Below are positions 51,383 to 59,585 of a stretch of 64,000 nucleotides of DNA, piece after piece (within the stretch, counting starts at the first letter, position 1; the number at the start of each line of letters is the position of its first letter). A program made the translations under genes and the position numbers. Under the pieces are notes generated by a model that was not told the DNA's origin, did not search any database, and saw nothing but the letters and a program-made list of their open reading frames with translations. Origin of the DNA: VXRD01 sp965232265 (GTDB taxonomy: Bacteria > Latescibacterota > UBA2968); NCBI GenBank assembly GCA_965232265.1, contig CBDDPH010000002.1, positions 4,216,001-4,280,000 on the forward strand, in the 5' to 3' direction.

Positions 51383-53211
51383 TCCGCAAACGCCCCATTG
51401 CCAATGGCAAAGATATTATTTGGATCCATCGCCTTTTTCATTTGCCGCAACACTGCAATGCTATTTTCGCTTTGAATCTGCGGCAAAAATCCACTGCGGA
51501 GTTTGCCCACGCCGTGATGGTGCGACAAAGACCCGCCGTGGTCTAAAATCTCCTGCCGCAACTGGCACTCAATCGCATGATACACCCCAACCGAATCCTC
51601 AAGCCCCTGCGTGCAAAAACCCATAGTAAAATAAATGCACACGCCCGTGTGATACGTCTGCGTCACGCGATAGGCCAGAAAGGGCTTGCCCGGCACGCCG
51701 TATTCTTCACACAAAACAACCAACTTCTTTTCCACCGCACCAATCACATCGTGAATATTCGTCCACGGCACAGAAGTCTCAAATGTCTCACCCAAAATGT
51801 GAAACTGACTAAAAAAATCGCGAATATACGCAATGCCAAACGTCAACATATACCCCCGCTCACCACGGTGTGCCCCGCCCGAAATACCGCCGTACTTCTT
51901 CGCCAAACGGAAAATCGTCTTTGCCTGCTGCCGCACCTCGTCTTTTGTGCCCTCCATCACAATCGTACACGCCACCAACCGATTCGGATCAAAACCCTTG
52001 ACCTTAACCAAAAAAAATTGCAGAATATCCTGCTGGAGCTTCTTGAACCCTTTGGCCTCGGGCTTCAGTGCCTGCCCAAGATGAAATTCCGTATTGTTCA
52101 CCAGTCGAATACTCGCCGGAACTTGCCCCGTTTGTCGAAGTGCCTTTAAGTAAGCCACACCCCGTTCAAATGACGGAAATACCAGCGAGCCAAACGCCTG
52201 TGCTTCGGGCTGCTTGTGAATCTTTATCGTCGCCCGGGTAATAATCCCCAAATTGCCCTCACTCCCAAACAAAAACGACCGAGGCTGCACGCCTGTCGAA
52301 TTGCGCGGCGTCGCATGGTGCGTCTCCACCTCCCCCGTCGGCGTCACCAGCGTGGCCTCTATCACGATATCCTCAATATTGCCATACCGGTTCTTTTTCA
52401 TACCGCTGGCATTGGTCGCAATCCACCCCCCCAAAGTTGAAAACTCCAAACTATCTGGATCGTGTCCCGACGTGTATCCCAGTTCATTCAGCGCAATCTC
52501 CAATTGCTTACCCGAAATACCCGCTTGCACACACGCTTGAAAATTCTCCTCATCCACCTGCACAATGCGATTCATGCGGCGCATATCCACCGACGCGACC
52601 ATCCGCGTCTCCGAAGTCGGAACAGCGAGCGCACCGCTCACATTCGTCCCGCCACCATAGGGCACCAGCGCAACATTGTGATCATTTGCAAGCTGGATAA
52701 TCGCCTGAATATCCGCGTCTTCCTCCGGGAACAACACCACATCCACCAAGCGTTCGGGCGGCCGATGGTACAAAATTTGATACACCTCATCCACACTCAA
52801 CTGCCCATGGCTATGCACCAAACGCTCTGTGTCCTCCTGAGAAACGCCATCTTCACTGAGCGCATCGCGCACCGACCTCAAAAATTCGTCATTTGCCACT
52901 GGCGCGGGCAAATCGCGGTGTTCGACCTCTTGCCCCATATCTTTGGGACGGATCGGCACATTGAGCACCTCTTCGACAAAAGGCAAAAAATACGGCATCC
53001 GATAGCCACACAGCGGATACCGCGTTCCCGTCACCTGCACAGTCCTGTCATCGTCAAACTCAAACCGCGTATCCTTATACCCCCACTTGTGTGCAAACCG
53101 CTCGCCTTCTGCCCCTTCAGCAAAACGGTCTTTGCTGGCAAAAACGCGACGCCCTCTAACGAGCAAAAATACCAGCGCCAGTAAAAATGCAATTATCATC
53201 AGTTCATTCAT
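51379..53211 (-). CDS. FAD-dependent alkyldihydroxyacetone-phosphate synthase (AGPS-like)
   Basis: This enzyme exchanges the acyl chain of 1-acyl-DHAP for a fatty alcohol, making the ether bond. The 610-residue protein has an N-terminal membrane helix (MNELMIIAFLLALVFLLV), a VAO-type FAD domain (LVPYGGGTNVSGALAVP, TLGGWIATNASGMKKNRYGN, LFGSEGNLGIITRA) and a C-terminal cap with LSHHHGVGKLRSGFLPQ, the histidine triplet conserved in AGPS. KWGYKDTRFEFD near the N-terminus is also AGPS-like, whereas D-lactate dehydrogenases of the same superfamily lack it. Cofactor and text fit AGPS better than glycolate oxidase. Neighbours on both sides are the other enzymes of ether-lipid synthesis. Confidence 0.82.
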   Translation of the reverse strand: MNELMIIAFLLALVFLLVRGRRVFASKDRFAEGAEGERFAHKWGYKDTRFEFDDDRTVQVTGTRYPLCGYRMPYFLPFVEEVLNVPIRPKDMGQEVEHRDLPAPVANDEFLRSVRDALSEDGVSQEDTERLVHSHGQLSVDEVYQILYHRPPERLVDVVLFPEEDADIQAIIQLANDHNVALVPYGGGTNVSGALAVPTSETRMVASVDMRRMNRIVQVDEENFQACVQAGISGKQLEIALNELGYTSGHDPDSLEFSTLGGWIATNASGMKKNRYGNIEDIVIEATLVTPTGEVETHHATPRNSTGVQPRSFLFGSEGNLGIITRATIKIHKQPEAQAFGSLVFPSFERGVAYLKALRQTGQVPASIRLVNNTEFHLGQALKPEAKGFKKLQQDILQFFLVKVKGFDPNRLVACTIVMEGTKDEVRQQAKTIFRLAKKYGGISGGAHRGERGYMLTFGIAYIRDFFSQFHILGETFETSVPWTNIHDVIGAVEKKLVVLCEEYGVPGKPFLAYRVTQTYHTGVCIYFTMGFCTQGLEDSVGVYHAIECQLRQEILDHGGSLSHHHGVGKLRSGFLPQIQSENSIAVLRQMKKAMDPNNIFAIGNGAFAD

Positions 53212-53227
53212 TTTTTACCTCATATTT

Positions 53228-55174
53228 TCACGACTCTTCCGGATTCAACAACGTCGCAATATGCACCGCTTGAAACAGCGCGGCAGCCTCGGACTGAATC
53301 CGCAGAGATCGTCTTTTTGGCAACAGGGTCGTCTCCCCCAACATCGGCGGCGAAACCCACACATCGACCTGCCCCGGATTGATATTGATATTGCCCTTTG
53401 GACACTTGGGCCACAGCGCGTGAAGCCCGCGGTACGCAATCGGCACAATCACCACATCCTGGGGCAATTGTGCAAACACCCCGTGTTGAAGCGGAAATTG
53501 CTGAATCGCAAAAGCCGCGGTCGTCGCCATGGGATAAATAACGCCCGGTCGCTCTGTCAATGCCTGTGCCACGCGCTGCGTCGTATGGCCCGCAGCATGG
53601 GACCGCTCGATCATCACATAGCCATCGACATTTTCCAGAATCTGATCAAAAACCTCCGACGTCATCCCAAACTGCGTGATCTGTTTCGACCCAATTTTGA
53701 TACCCGAACGCGCCAGCCCCGTACGCGCCAAAATCACACACGGTTCGGGTCTTTCCCATTCCATCGCATCCAAAAATTCTCGAGACTGCAAAACCCTGTA
53801 CAAAACGGGATGATCAAACAAACTCTGATGCGTCGGCAAAAAAATAAGACGCCGATCTTCTGCATCGGCTCCCAAATCTCGTACAATCGCTTCAAAATGG
53901 GGATCGATATAAACGTTGACGCGAATATCAAAAATATCCAGCGTGCGACGCCCCCAATCGAGCCAGGTGCGCCATCCAGCTTCGCGGCGACGGATGGGAT
54001 CGGCTTCTCCCTCCAACAATTTCTTTTTTTCTCGCCCCATCTTGAGCGAAGTCCCCATCCACCTCACAAAACGCATGCCTCGCTGCAACGTTGAAAATTC
54101 CCCTCCACGCCCAACATCGGGATATTCCAAAAATCGCCCCTGCGCCGTACCCGCGAGCAAATCGGGAATTTCCATGCGCGAAATACTTTGCCCAACGCGA
54201 TCGATTTGTGCGTTCACGTCGCATATCAGCTTAACCGACAAATCAATCATATCCCGCGTCAAATAACTATACTCCTGCCCATACCAATACAGTCGGGGGC
54301 GCAGCCTGGTGGGATCTTCCTGATGCGCCTGCAAAAATTCAATCAACAGCGCCTTGATGTGCAACACATCATCATCTATCCCATCCAACGCCCCATCATT
54401 CGCCTCGCGCAACCGCGCCAGAGCCACCTCCGCATCCACAATAACCTTCCACACCGACACGCCAAACCAGCCAAAATTCGTCAAATAATTATACCGCGTT
54501 GACAGCAACCCCCCTGCGGCGATCAAATCGAGCGTGCGCTGTGCCACATCTTGCAACAAATCGCGCAAAGTGCCCACAATCTGCTCGCCATCTCGCTCAC
54601 AACTGTACTCCTCGGCCCAGTGTGTCCCCTCATCTGCCTCCACATTGCTAAGCGCCTCTGCAACGGCGCGGGCGTGCGACATCGGCACCTGTGTAATATG
54701 CACCTGCGCCAACGCCTCTTCCACGGCTTCGGGCGCGTGCAACTCCGCCTGTACCAGAGCCTTCAAATACAGAGATTGATACAATGTTAAAAAATCTTTC
54801 GCATCCCCGCGCCCGCGCGCGACAAATTGTCGCCTGAGTTGCAAATAAATTCGGCTACCCATGTGATATTGCGGAAGCAACGCCGCAAAAGGACGATACG
54901 CCTCATCCAAACGCGCATCGCGAACCCCGGGCAGACCTTGAAAAATCGCATCCACAAGCTGCGCGCGAAATTGCAGTGCCGCCACATCCATCGCCCCGCT
55001 CTGACTTTTGGGCCAGACCAGCGCATCTGGATCCAAATCGTCAAAATAGCCATCGTGACGCACCGCTTCGAGCATAAGCTGAACCGATTGGTCATAAACA
55101 GCCAACATCTGCTCCAGATCGTCGAGCAGCGTTTCGTGCAAGGGGCGAGTATCCGATTTATCGCGTGAGGTCAT
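53228..55174 (-). CDS. Glycerol-3-phosphate/DHAP acyltransferase-like (PlsB/GNPAT type)
   Basis: A 648-residue protein with a long helical N-terminal region (about 1-400) and an acyltransferase domain with RLIFLPTHQSLFDHPVL carrying the HX4D motif (His449, Asp454), then GYVMIERSHAAGHTT and VIVPIAYRGLHALWPK. The order and size resemble PlsB/GNPAT acyltransferases rather than the short PlsC. In the ether-lipid pathway GNPAT acylates DHAP, and that role is inferred here from the operon: nine bases after the acyl-CoA reductase and 16 before the alkyl-DHAP synthase gene. Confidence 0.75.
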   Translation of the reverse strand: MTSRDKSDTRPLHETLLDDLEQMLAVYDQSVQLMLEAVRHDGYFDDLDPDALVWPKSQSGAMDVAALQFRAQLVDAIFQGLPGVRDARLDEAYRPFAALLPQYHMGSRIYLQLRRQFVARGRGDAKDFLTLYQSLYLKALVQAELHAPEAVEEALAQVHITQVPMSHARAVAEALSNVEADEGTHWAEEYSCERDGEQIVGTLRDLLQDVAQRTLDLIAAGGLLSTRYNYLTNFGWFGVSVWKVIVDAEVALARLREANDGALDGIDDDVLHIKALLIEFLQAHQEDPTRLRPRLYWYGQEYSYLTRDMIDLSVKLICDVNAQIDRVGQSISRMEIPDLLAGTAQGRFLEYPDVGRGGEFSTLQRGMRFVRWMGTSLKMGREKKKLLEGEADPIRRREAGWRTWLDWGRRTLDIFDIRVNVYIDPHFEAIVRDLGADAEDRRLIFLPTHQSLFDHPVLYRVLQSREFLDAMEWERPEPCVILARTGLARSGIKIGSKQITQFGMTSEVFDQILENVDGYVMIERSHAAGHTTQRVAQALTERPGVIYPMATTAAFAIQQFPLQHGVFAQLPQDVVIVPIAYRGLHALWPKCPKGNININPGQVDVWVSPPMLGETTLLPKRRSLRIQSEAAALFQAVHIATLLNPEES

Positions 55175-55183
55175 AAGAGAAAC

Positions 55184-56788
55184 CTAAACACCTGTCTTGA
55201 GCACATGGCGTTGCAAGCCGGGAATGTGAATATCCTTTACGTAAACGGGCCAATCTATGCGCGAAACATCACAATTAAAAATCTCTTTGTCTTCTGCATC
55301 CATGCTGTCAAACAACTGATTCATATTGTCGTTTTGAAACACGCAATCCAGAGAAATATAAGAACCGTAAATATCGGTAAGCGACAGCGTATTTTCCAAC
55401 GTGGCATTCAAAATCGACAATTGGCGTTTCTGCTTTGAAACATTGACCAGCGGCACCAAATTCAGTGCGCGTTGCAAAATTTTGAGTGGCAACAGATACT
55501 TATAGCGCAACTTTCGACGAAACTGTGACAGCGACGGATAGGTCCACGGCGTCACCGCAATGGGTTTGCCATTGCGATCGCGCATTGGATTGTTCACAAA
55601 ATACTCGTACACATACTGAACAACTTCACCCACTGTCACCGGATTTTTTGCACTTGTTGTCACATGATAAACCTTCAAATCGGCATTTGCGCGGATAAAA
55701 GGCAAAACACCGATAATCACATTGATAATAATATCCACTGGGATAACGTCTAAAACCGCTTCTGGACGTGCGGGAAAATCCCTCAAACGCCCCTTGCCGT
55801 AGTGTGCAATAAGCGGATCGGCCACTTTTAGTCCCTCCAGCCATCCCGGTTCTGGATCGGACAAACTGCTCTCAATAATAGAAGGACGCACGATCACGGT
55901 TGGCAAATCGCCCCGGGTCTTGGCAATCATCTGCTCGCCCATGGCTTTGGTAAAAGAATAACTGTCGTGCCAGCCCAACTCTCGCCCGCGCTTTATGCCC
56001 CGTGCCACCATCCGTTCCCGCACCCAGCGCTGGCGCAAAGCCTCCAACTGGTGTTCCCGCCGATGCGCTGTAACGCGCTTGCCCCGGTCCTGCCGGTCCA
56101 GCAACCGCGTAAATTCTGCAAATCGCTCGGGACGCCGCGACGCCGCCTCTACTTCGCGGCTATACGCCAGAATATCTTCAACTTCCGAATCCAGACGATA
56201 ATCGGGCGCGCGACCATTTCCCATCTGTTGTGCCACCGTTTGATCGGGCACGGGCGCGTCTTCGGGAATAATCCTATTTTGCCGCCCATTGACATAAGCC
56301 GTTGAAACATGCACCAGCACAGCATCTCGACACGCTTTGGCAAATTCGACAACGCGCTTGGCGCCAAGCGTATTTTGCGCCAGAGCCAGATCCAGTGGCG
56401 CGTCAAAAACCACATTGGCCGCGCTGTTAATCACAACATCGACTTCGCGGGTCAACCGCGCATACATCTCCGCGTCCATGCCGAGGCGATCTCGTGTCAA
56501 ATCGCTCGGCACGGCAACCACTTTTTCGCGCATCACAGCATCAAAACGATTCCCGAGTTCTGCGCGCAATCGCGCAAAGGCACTGGATTGCAAAATCTCC
56601 CTTTGCAGTCGGTCTTCGACGCGAATGGGCTTGCCCCCTCCCCGACTTTGGGGTCGCACCATGAGATAAATGCGCCCAACATCTGGCGCGTGGCAAAGGA
56701 TTTTCCCCACCAATCCCTTGGCCAAAAAACCCGTTGCCCCCGTAACAAAAAGAACTTTGTGGTTCAAAAATGGAATAACGACACTCAT
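55184..56788 (-). CDS. Fatty acyl-CoA reductase (alcohol-forming, male-sterility/FAR type)
   Basis: 534 residues from the ATG at 56788. VLFVTGATGFLAKGLVGKIL is the extended-SDR nucleotide loop of eukaryotic FARs, VVINSAANVVFDAPLDLALAQNTLGA and VHVSTAYVNGR are the next signatures, and YSFTKAMGEQMI holds the Tyr/Lys pair. IVRPSIIESSLSDPEPGWLEGLK is also FAR-like. A basic C-terminal region follows. It would reduce acyl-CoA to a fatty alcohol, the alcohol donor for the alkyl-DHAP synthase. It is the first gene of the lipid operon, with a good promoter 60-90 bases upstream. Confidence 0.83.
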   Translation of the reverse strand: MSVVIPFLNHKVLFVTGATGFLAKGLVGKILCHAPDVGRIYLMVRPQSRGGGKPIRVEDRLQREILQSSAFARLRAELGNRFDAVMREKVVAVPSDLTRDRLGMDAEMYARLTREVDVVINSAANVVFDAPLDLALAQNTLGAKRVVEFAKACRDAVLVHVSTAYVNGRQNRIIPEDAPVPDQTVAQQMGNGRAPDYRLDSEVEDILAYSREVEAASRRPERFAEFTRLLDRQDRGKRVTAHRREHQLEALRQRWVRERMVARGIKRGRELGWHDSYSFTKAMGEQMIAKTRGDLPTVIVRPSIIESSLSDPEPGWLEGLKVADPLIAHYGKGRLRDFPARPEAVLDVIPVDIIINVIIGVLPFIRANADLKVYHVTTSAKNPVTVGEVVQYVYEYFVNNPMRDRNGKPIAVTPWTYPSLSQFRRKLRYKYLLPLKILQRALNLVPLVNVSKQKRQLSILNATLENTLSLTDIYGSYISLDCVFQNDNMNQLFDSMDAEDKEIFNCDVSRIDWPVYVKDIHIPGLQRHVLKTGV

Positions 56789-56846
56789 AATAAAGACCCC
56801 GGCGTCCAAAAAATTAAACCGCAACAGCGCGAAAAACAACCTTCCA

Positions 56847-56875
56847 ATTAAAGGCGTCCATTGGACTTGTGTCAA
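56847..56875 (-). promoter_or_regulatory. Promoter of the ether-lipid operon
   Basis: On the minus strand GAGGTTGACA (-35 TTGACA at 56875-56870), 17 bases, TTTAAT (56852-56847): 6/6 and 5/6 matches to the sigma70 consensus, pointing at the acyl-CoA reductase gene. Confidence 0.7.
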
Positions 56876-56923
56876 CCTCTTTCTCGCGCAGTTCACAGGT
56901 GCAAATCCTTATCAAAAATGAGG

Positions 56924-56952
56924 TTGACAAAAAAATGATCAACTCCTATCTT
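56924..56952 (+). promoter_or_regulatory. Promoter of ndk
   Basis: TTGACA at 56924-56929, 17 bases, TATCTT at 56947-56952, 50 bases before the ndk ATG. The preceding GAGG is the same as in the divergent lipid-operon promoter. Confidence 0.65.
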
Positions 56953-57001
56953 CCCCAATCTTCAAGCCGATATAAGCCTATTTTTTATATGGATTTTACG
57001 C

Positions 57002-57400
57002 ATGGAACGCACCTTACTCATCGTCAAACCCGACGCCGTTGCACAAAATGTAATCGGTGAAATCATTCGCCGTCTCGAAGGAAAAAATTTTCGCATTGCA
57101 AACTTAAAAATGGTTCGCCTCACGCGCGAACAGGCATCCGAGTTTTACGCCGTACATCGCCAACGGCCTTTTTACAACGACCTGCTCGATTTTATGACCT
57201 CCGGCCCCTGTGTACCCATAGCACTCGACCGAGACAACGCCGTCGCATTTTTGCGCGAAGTCATTGGCAGCACCAATCCCGAAGAAGCCGCAGAAGGCAC
57301 CATTCGCAAAGACTTTGCAACCAATATTCAAAACAATGCCGTACACGCCTCAGATTCACTGGAAAATGCCGCCCAAGAAGTGGCTTTCTTTTTTGGGTAA
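57002..57400 (+). CDS. ndk: Nucleoside diphosphate kinase
   Basis: 132-residue enzyme that phosphorylates NDPs. MERTLLIVKPDAVAQNVIGEI, FYAVHRQRPFYNDLL, and NAVHASDSLENAAQE with catalytic His115 identify the family. Length is close to the usual 140. Its ribosome site is weak (GGATTTTACGC). It stands between the divergent lipid operon and yceD. Confidence 0.95.
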   Translation: MERTLLIVKPDAVAQNVIGEIIRRLEGKNFRIANLKMVRLTREQASEFYAVHRQRPFYNDLLDFMTSGPCVPIALDRDNAVAFLREVIGSTNPEEAAEGTIRKDFATNIQNNAVHASDSLENAAQEVAFFFG

Positions 57401-57434
57401 CAGAATGCGACAAGGATTAAAAGCATCCCCTATC

Positions 57435-57514
57435 CTGGACACCTGCTTAAAGTAGGCAGGTGTGACGACAGGAATAGCGATTGTCATTGCGGCATGGTTT
57501 TAGCCGCAATCCAG
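57435..57514 (+). repeat. Two-hairpin dispersed repeat, copy 2
   Basis: CTGGACACCTGC...GCAGGTGTGACG, then TTGTCATTGCGGCATGG...GCCGCAATCCAG. Its first stem is CACCTGC/GCAGGTG where the other copies have CTCCTGC/GCAGGAG: both arms changed together, so the pairing is kept. It lies between ndk and yceD. Confidence 0.85.
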
Positions 57515-57552
57515 GAGGTTTTTGCTGACCGCTGAAAGCTGAAAGCTACCTT

Positions 57553-58068
57553 ATGAAAATTGACCTGAGAGACATACAGGACGGCGAGACCGAACTTTTA
57601 TTTGAGGAAACGCCTGCCGACCTGCACATCGCCGAAGAAGACACCCCATTTGCAGGTGCCATAAACACCCGCCTCGTCGTGTACAAATACGGCGACTCGC
57701 TCTCTGCCAAAGGGCAAACCACCTGTCTGGTGCGCCCCGAATGCGCACGGTGTCTGGAACCCGTCGAATTTCCCATCGCCATCTCATACGCATTCGTTTT
57801 TCAAAAAGGTCGTCCCGACCAGATGAAAGATGACGATGACGAAACGCTGATCTGGCTCAATGAAGAACCCGGCGAAATAGACCTGGGCAACGACGTAAAA
57901 GATTATATTTTGCTCGAACTGCCCATGATCCCCACCTGTGCTGCATCGCCTTCTGGCCCTTGTGAACGCTATGAGCAAGACCCCCACGAATTGCTGGAAT
58001 ACGAGCGTGAAACAAGTCCTGACCCGCGCTGGGACGCGCTCCGCGCCCTAAAAGAAAACGACTCTTAG
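57553..58068 (+). CDS. yceD: YceD family protein (DUF177, large-subunit rRNA accumulation)
   Basis: 171 residues with CARCLEPVEFPI, the four-residue Cys pair (CLxC in relatives, here CARC), EIDLGNDVKDYILLELPMIPTC and WDALRALK, the normal DUF177 pattern. YceD is usually directly before rpmF; here rpmF follows after 4.1 kb. The spacer upstream of its start repeats GCTGAAA twice. Confidence 0.9.
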   Translation: MKIDLRDIQDGETELLFEETPADLHIAEEDTPFAGAINTRLVVYKYGDSLSAKGQTTCLVRPECARCLEPVEFPIAISYAFVFQKGRPDQMKDDDDETLIWLNEEPGEIDLGNDVKDYILLELPMIPTCAASPSGPCERYEQDPHELLEYERETSPDPRWDALRALKENDS

Positions 58069-58071
58069 AGA

Positions 58072-58193
58072 CTGTTTTAAAATTATTCTGGGAGCCTGCC
58101 TGTGCTGTTTTTGCCCATTTTATCGCGCTTATGATCCCAAATAGACCTGAGAATGCTTTGTGTATGTCAGTCTCTGAGCGTTTTAAAACAGCT
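58072..58193. mobile_element. MITE-like element with 11-bp terminal inverted repeats
   Basis: CTGTTTTAAAA (58072-58082) and TTTTAAAACAG (58183-58193) are perfect inverted ends around about 100 bases without an ORF of note. No clear target duplication was seen, so this is tentative. It begins four bases after the yceD stop. Confidence 0.4.
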
Positions 58194-58229
58194 TCTTAAG
58201 CCCACCGATACCGTTTTTCACTTCAGCAA

Positions 58230-58330
58230 AAGATCCAAAGAATCCCGGTCGCAAAGTAATCTTTCCCGAACAGGTGGAAATCATGGGTGTGACCAAAAAG
58301 TTGGGAAAGTTCGACCCTCTCACATGGAAC
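58230..58330 (+). pseudogene. Remnant of a second Vps62-like gene
   Basis: The segment GGTCGCAAAGTAATCTTTCC (from 58243) and following text match the gene at 59586 at 59759 onward for about 45 bases; translated it reads GRKVIFPEQVEIMG against GRKVIFPEPVEIMG. After that the two sequences part. Upstream of the match no start or signal peptide remains. A decayed fragment of a paralogue. Confidence 0.6.
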
Positions 58331-58346
58331 GCAACAGGACAAGCCC

Positions 58347-58748
58347 ATGGGTAAATACGCAACGCATAGCTTTGAAATCTCCCGCAAAATCCTGTGCATT
58401 CTGCTCACATGCGTATTGATGCTTCAGATAGGCTGTCACTCAACGCGCGTGCTGCAATCTTTGGAACGAGAGGACCTGAAAACAGATGAGCACAAGCGAC
58501 TTCATCTGAAATTGGGACAATTGGTCCGCATTACTTACTTGAAGGAGTCAGCTACAAAAACAGAACAGGTGATAGGGCGGGTGAAATCGCTTACATCAGA
58601 CACTATTGTTGTCATTCAGGAAGATAAGAAGGAGGCCAATATCTCTTTTGACCACATCAAGAAGATAGAATTGATGGAAAGTGGCGTGTCCTTCAAGGAC
58701 TTCATCATTATAGCTACGCTTATTGGCGTATTAATTTATTACATTTGA
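58347..58748 (+). CDS. Small lipoprotein with C-terminal membrane helix (paralogue A)
   Basis: 133 residues with a lipoprotein signal (CILLTCVLMLQIGC; lipobox LQIGC near residue 30), a domain of beta-strand pattern (GQLVRITYLKESATKTEQVIG) and a final helix (FIIIATLIGVLIYYI). The gene at 58952 is a paralogue. Its 3' end was duplicated (58647-58840): the stop TGA comes from the second copy, and the second copy continues to encode a different tail (IYNYSGQYSDVEFL), which suggests that the original end was lost by the duplication. Confidence 0.7.
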   Translation: MGKYATHSFEISRKILCILLTCVLMLQIGCHSTRVLQSLEREDLKTDEHKRLHLKLGQLVRITYLKESATKTEQVIGRVKSLTSDTIVVIQEDKKEANISFDHIKKIELMESGVSFKDFIIIATLIGVLIYYI

Positions 58749-58840
58749 CGACATCAAGAAGATAGAATTGATGGAAAGTGGCGTGTCCTTCAGGGACTTC
58801 ATCGTTATAGCTACGCTTATTGGCGTATTAATTTATAATT
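58647..58840. repeat. 97-bp tandem duplication
   Basis: 58647-58743 and 58744-58840 are direct copies differing at about three positions over the comparable part. The period of 97 is not divisible by three, so the second copy lies out of frame and truncates the upstream lipoprotein gene. Confidence 0.9.
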
Positions 58841-58951
58841 ATTCCGGACAGTATTCAGATGTAGAATTTCTTTGAAATCAATAAATTAGACAAGGTCTTG
58901 TGTTTTATTTTTTTTGACGTCCTGACGTTGAAAACAAAAAAGGGATTTTCA

Positions 58952-59434
58952 ATGGACAAACGCAAATCTGTGACTCAGCGCTTTGAAATCTCGCGCAAAA
59001 TCCTGTGTGTGCTACTGGCCTGCACGCTGATGATTCAGACAGGATGCATCACAACGCACGTCCTTGTCACACTGGAAGAGAAGGATATAAAAGATCAGAC
59101 ATCGAATACAGAGAATGCGATGGCGAATCAGCAACCCTTGAATTTGAAAAAGGGACAACTTATTCGCATCACCTACTTGGAAGACTTGACGCAAAAAATA
59201 AAACGTCAAGAAGGGCGGGTAAAATCCGTTACTTTAGACGCCATTATTATCCTTCAATACCACACAGGATATAAGAATACGGAGGTTCGTTTTTCTTTTC
59301 AGAAAGTAAAAAAAATAGAGTTGATAAAAAAGGAAATGAGTAAGGCGGGACAGGCTATTACCGTGATTTTGATCTTACCTCCTTTGGCTTATATAATTTG
59401 GCTTATTGCGTATGCCAGAGCAGGCTTGGACTAA
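58952..59434 (+). CDS. Small lipoprotein with C-terminal membrane helix (paralogue B)
   Basis: From the ATG at 58952 160 residues: a lipoprotein signal ending in IQTGC, LVTLEEKDIKDQ, the core GQLIRITYLEDLTQKIKRQEGRVKSV that matches paralogue A (GQLVRITYLKESATKTEQVIGRVKSL), and a C-terminal helix (AITVILILPPLAYIIWLIAYA). It has an insert of about 25 residues relative to A and an intact end. Not recognised as a known family. Confidence 0.7.
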   Translation: MDKRKSVTQRFEISRKILCVLLACTLMIQTGCITTHVLVTLEEKDIKDQTSNTENAMANQQPLNLKKGQLIRITYLEDLTQKIKRQEGRVKSVTLDAIIILQYHTGYKNTEVRFSFQKVKKIELIKKEMSKAGQAITVILILPPLAYIIWLIAYARAGLD

Positions 59435-59585
59435 TTTTATTTTTTAGCTCAGGCTATGGTGGGGTTAAACCCCGTATCTTAGCCCGATTATCAGAGAGAT
59501 CGTCTGGCTTGCTTTCAATCAATCGTTTCAAATCTGTATTCACAAGTCGTAATTGGTTTCTAAACACTTTTATCAAGGAGAGGAA

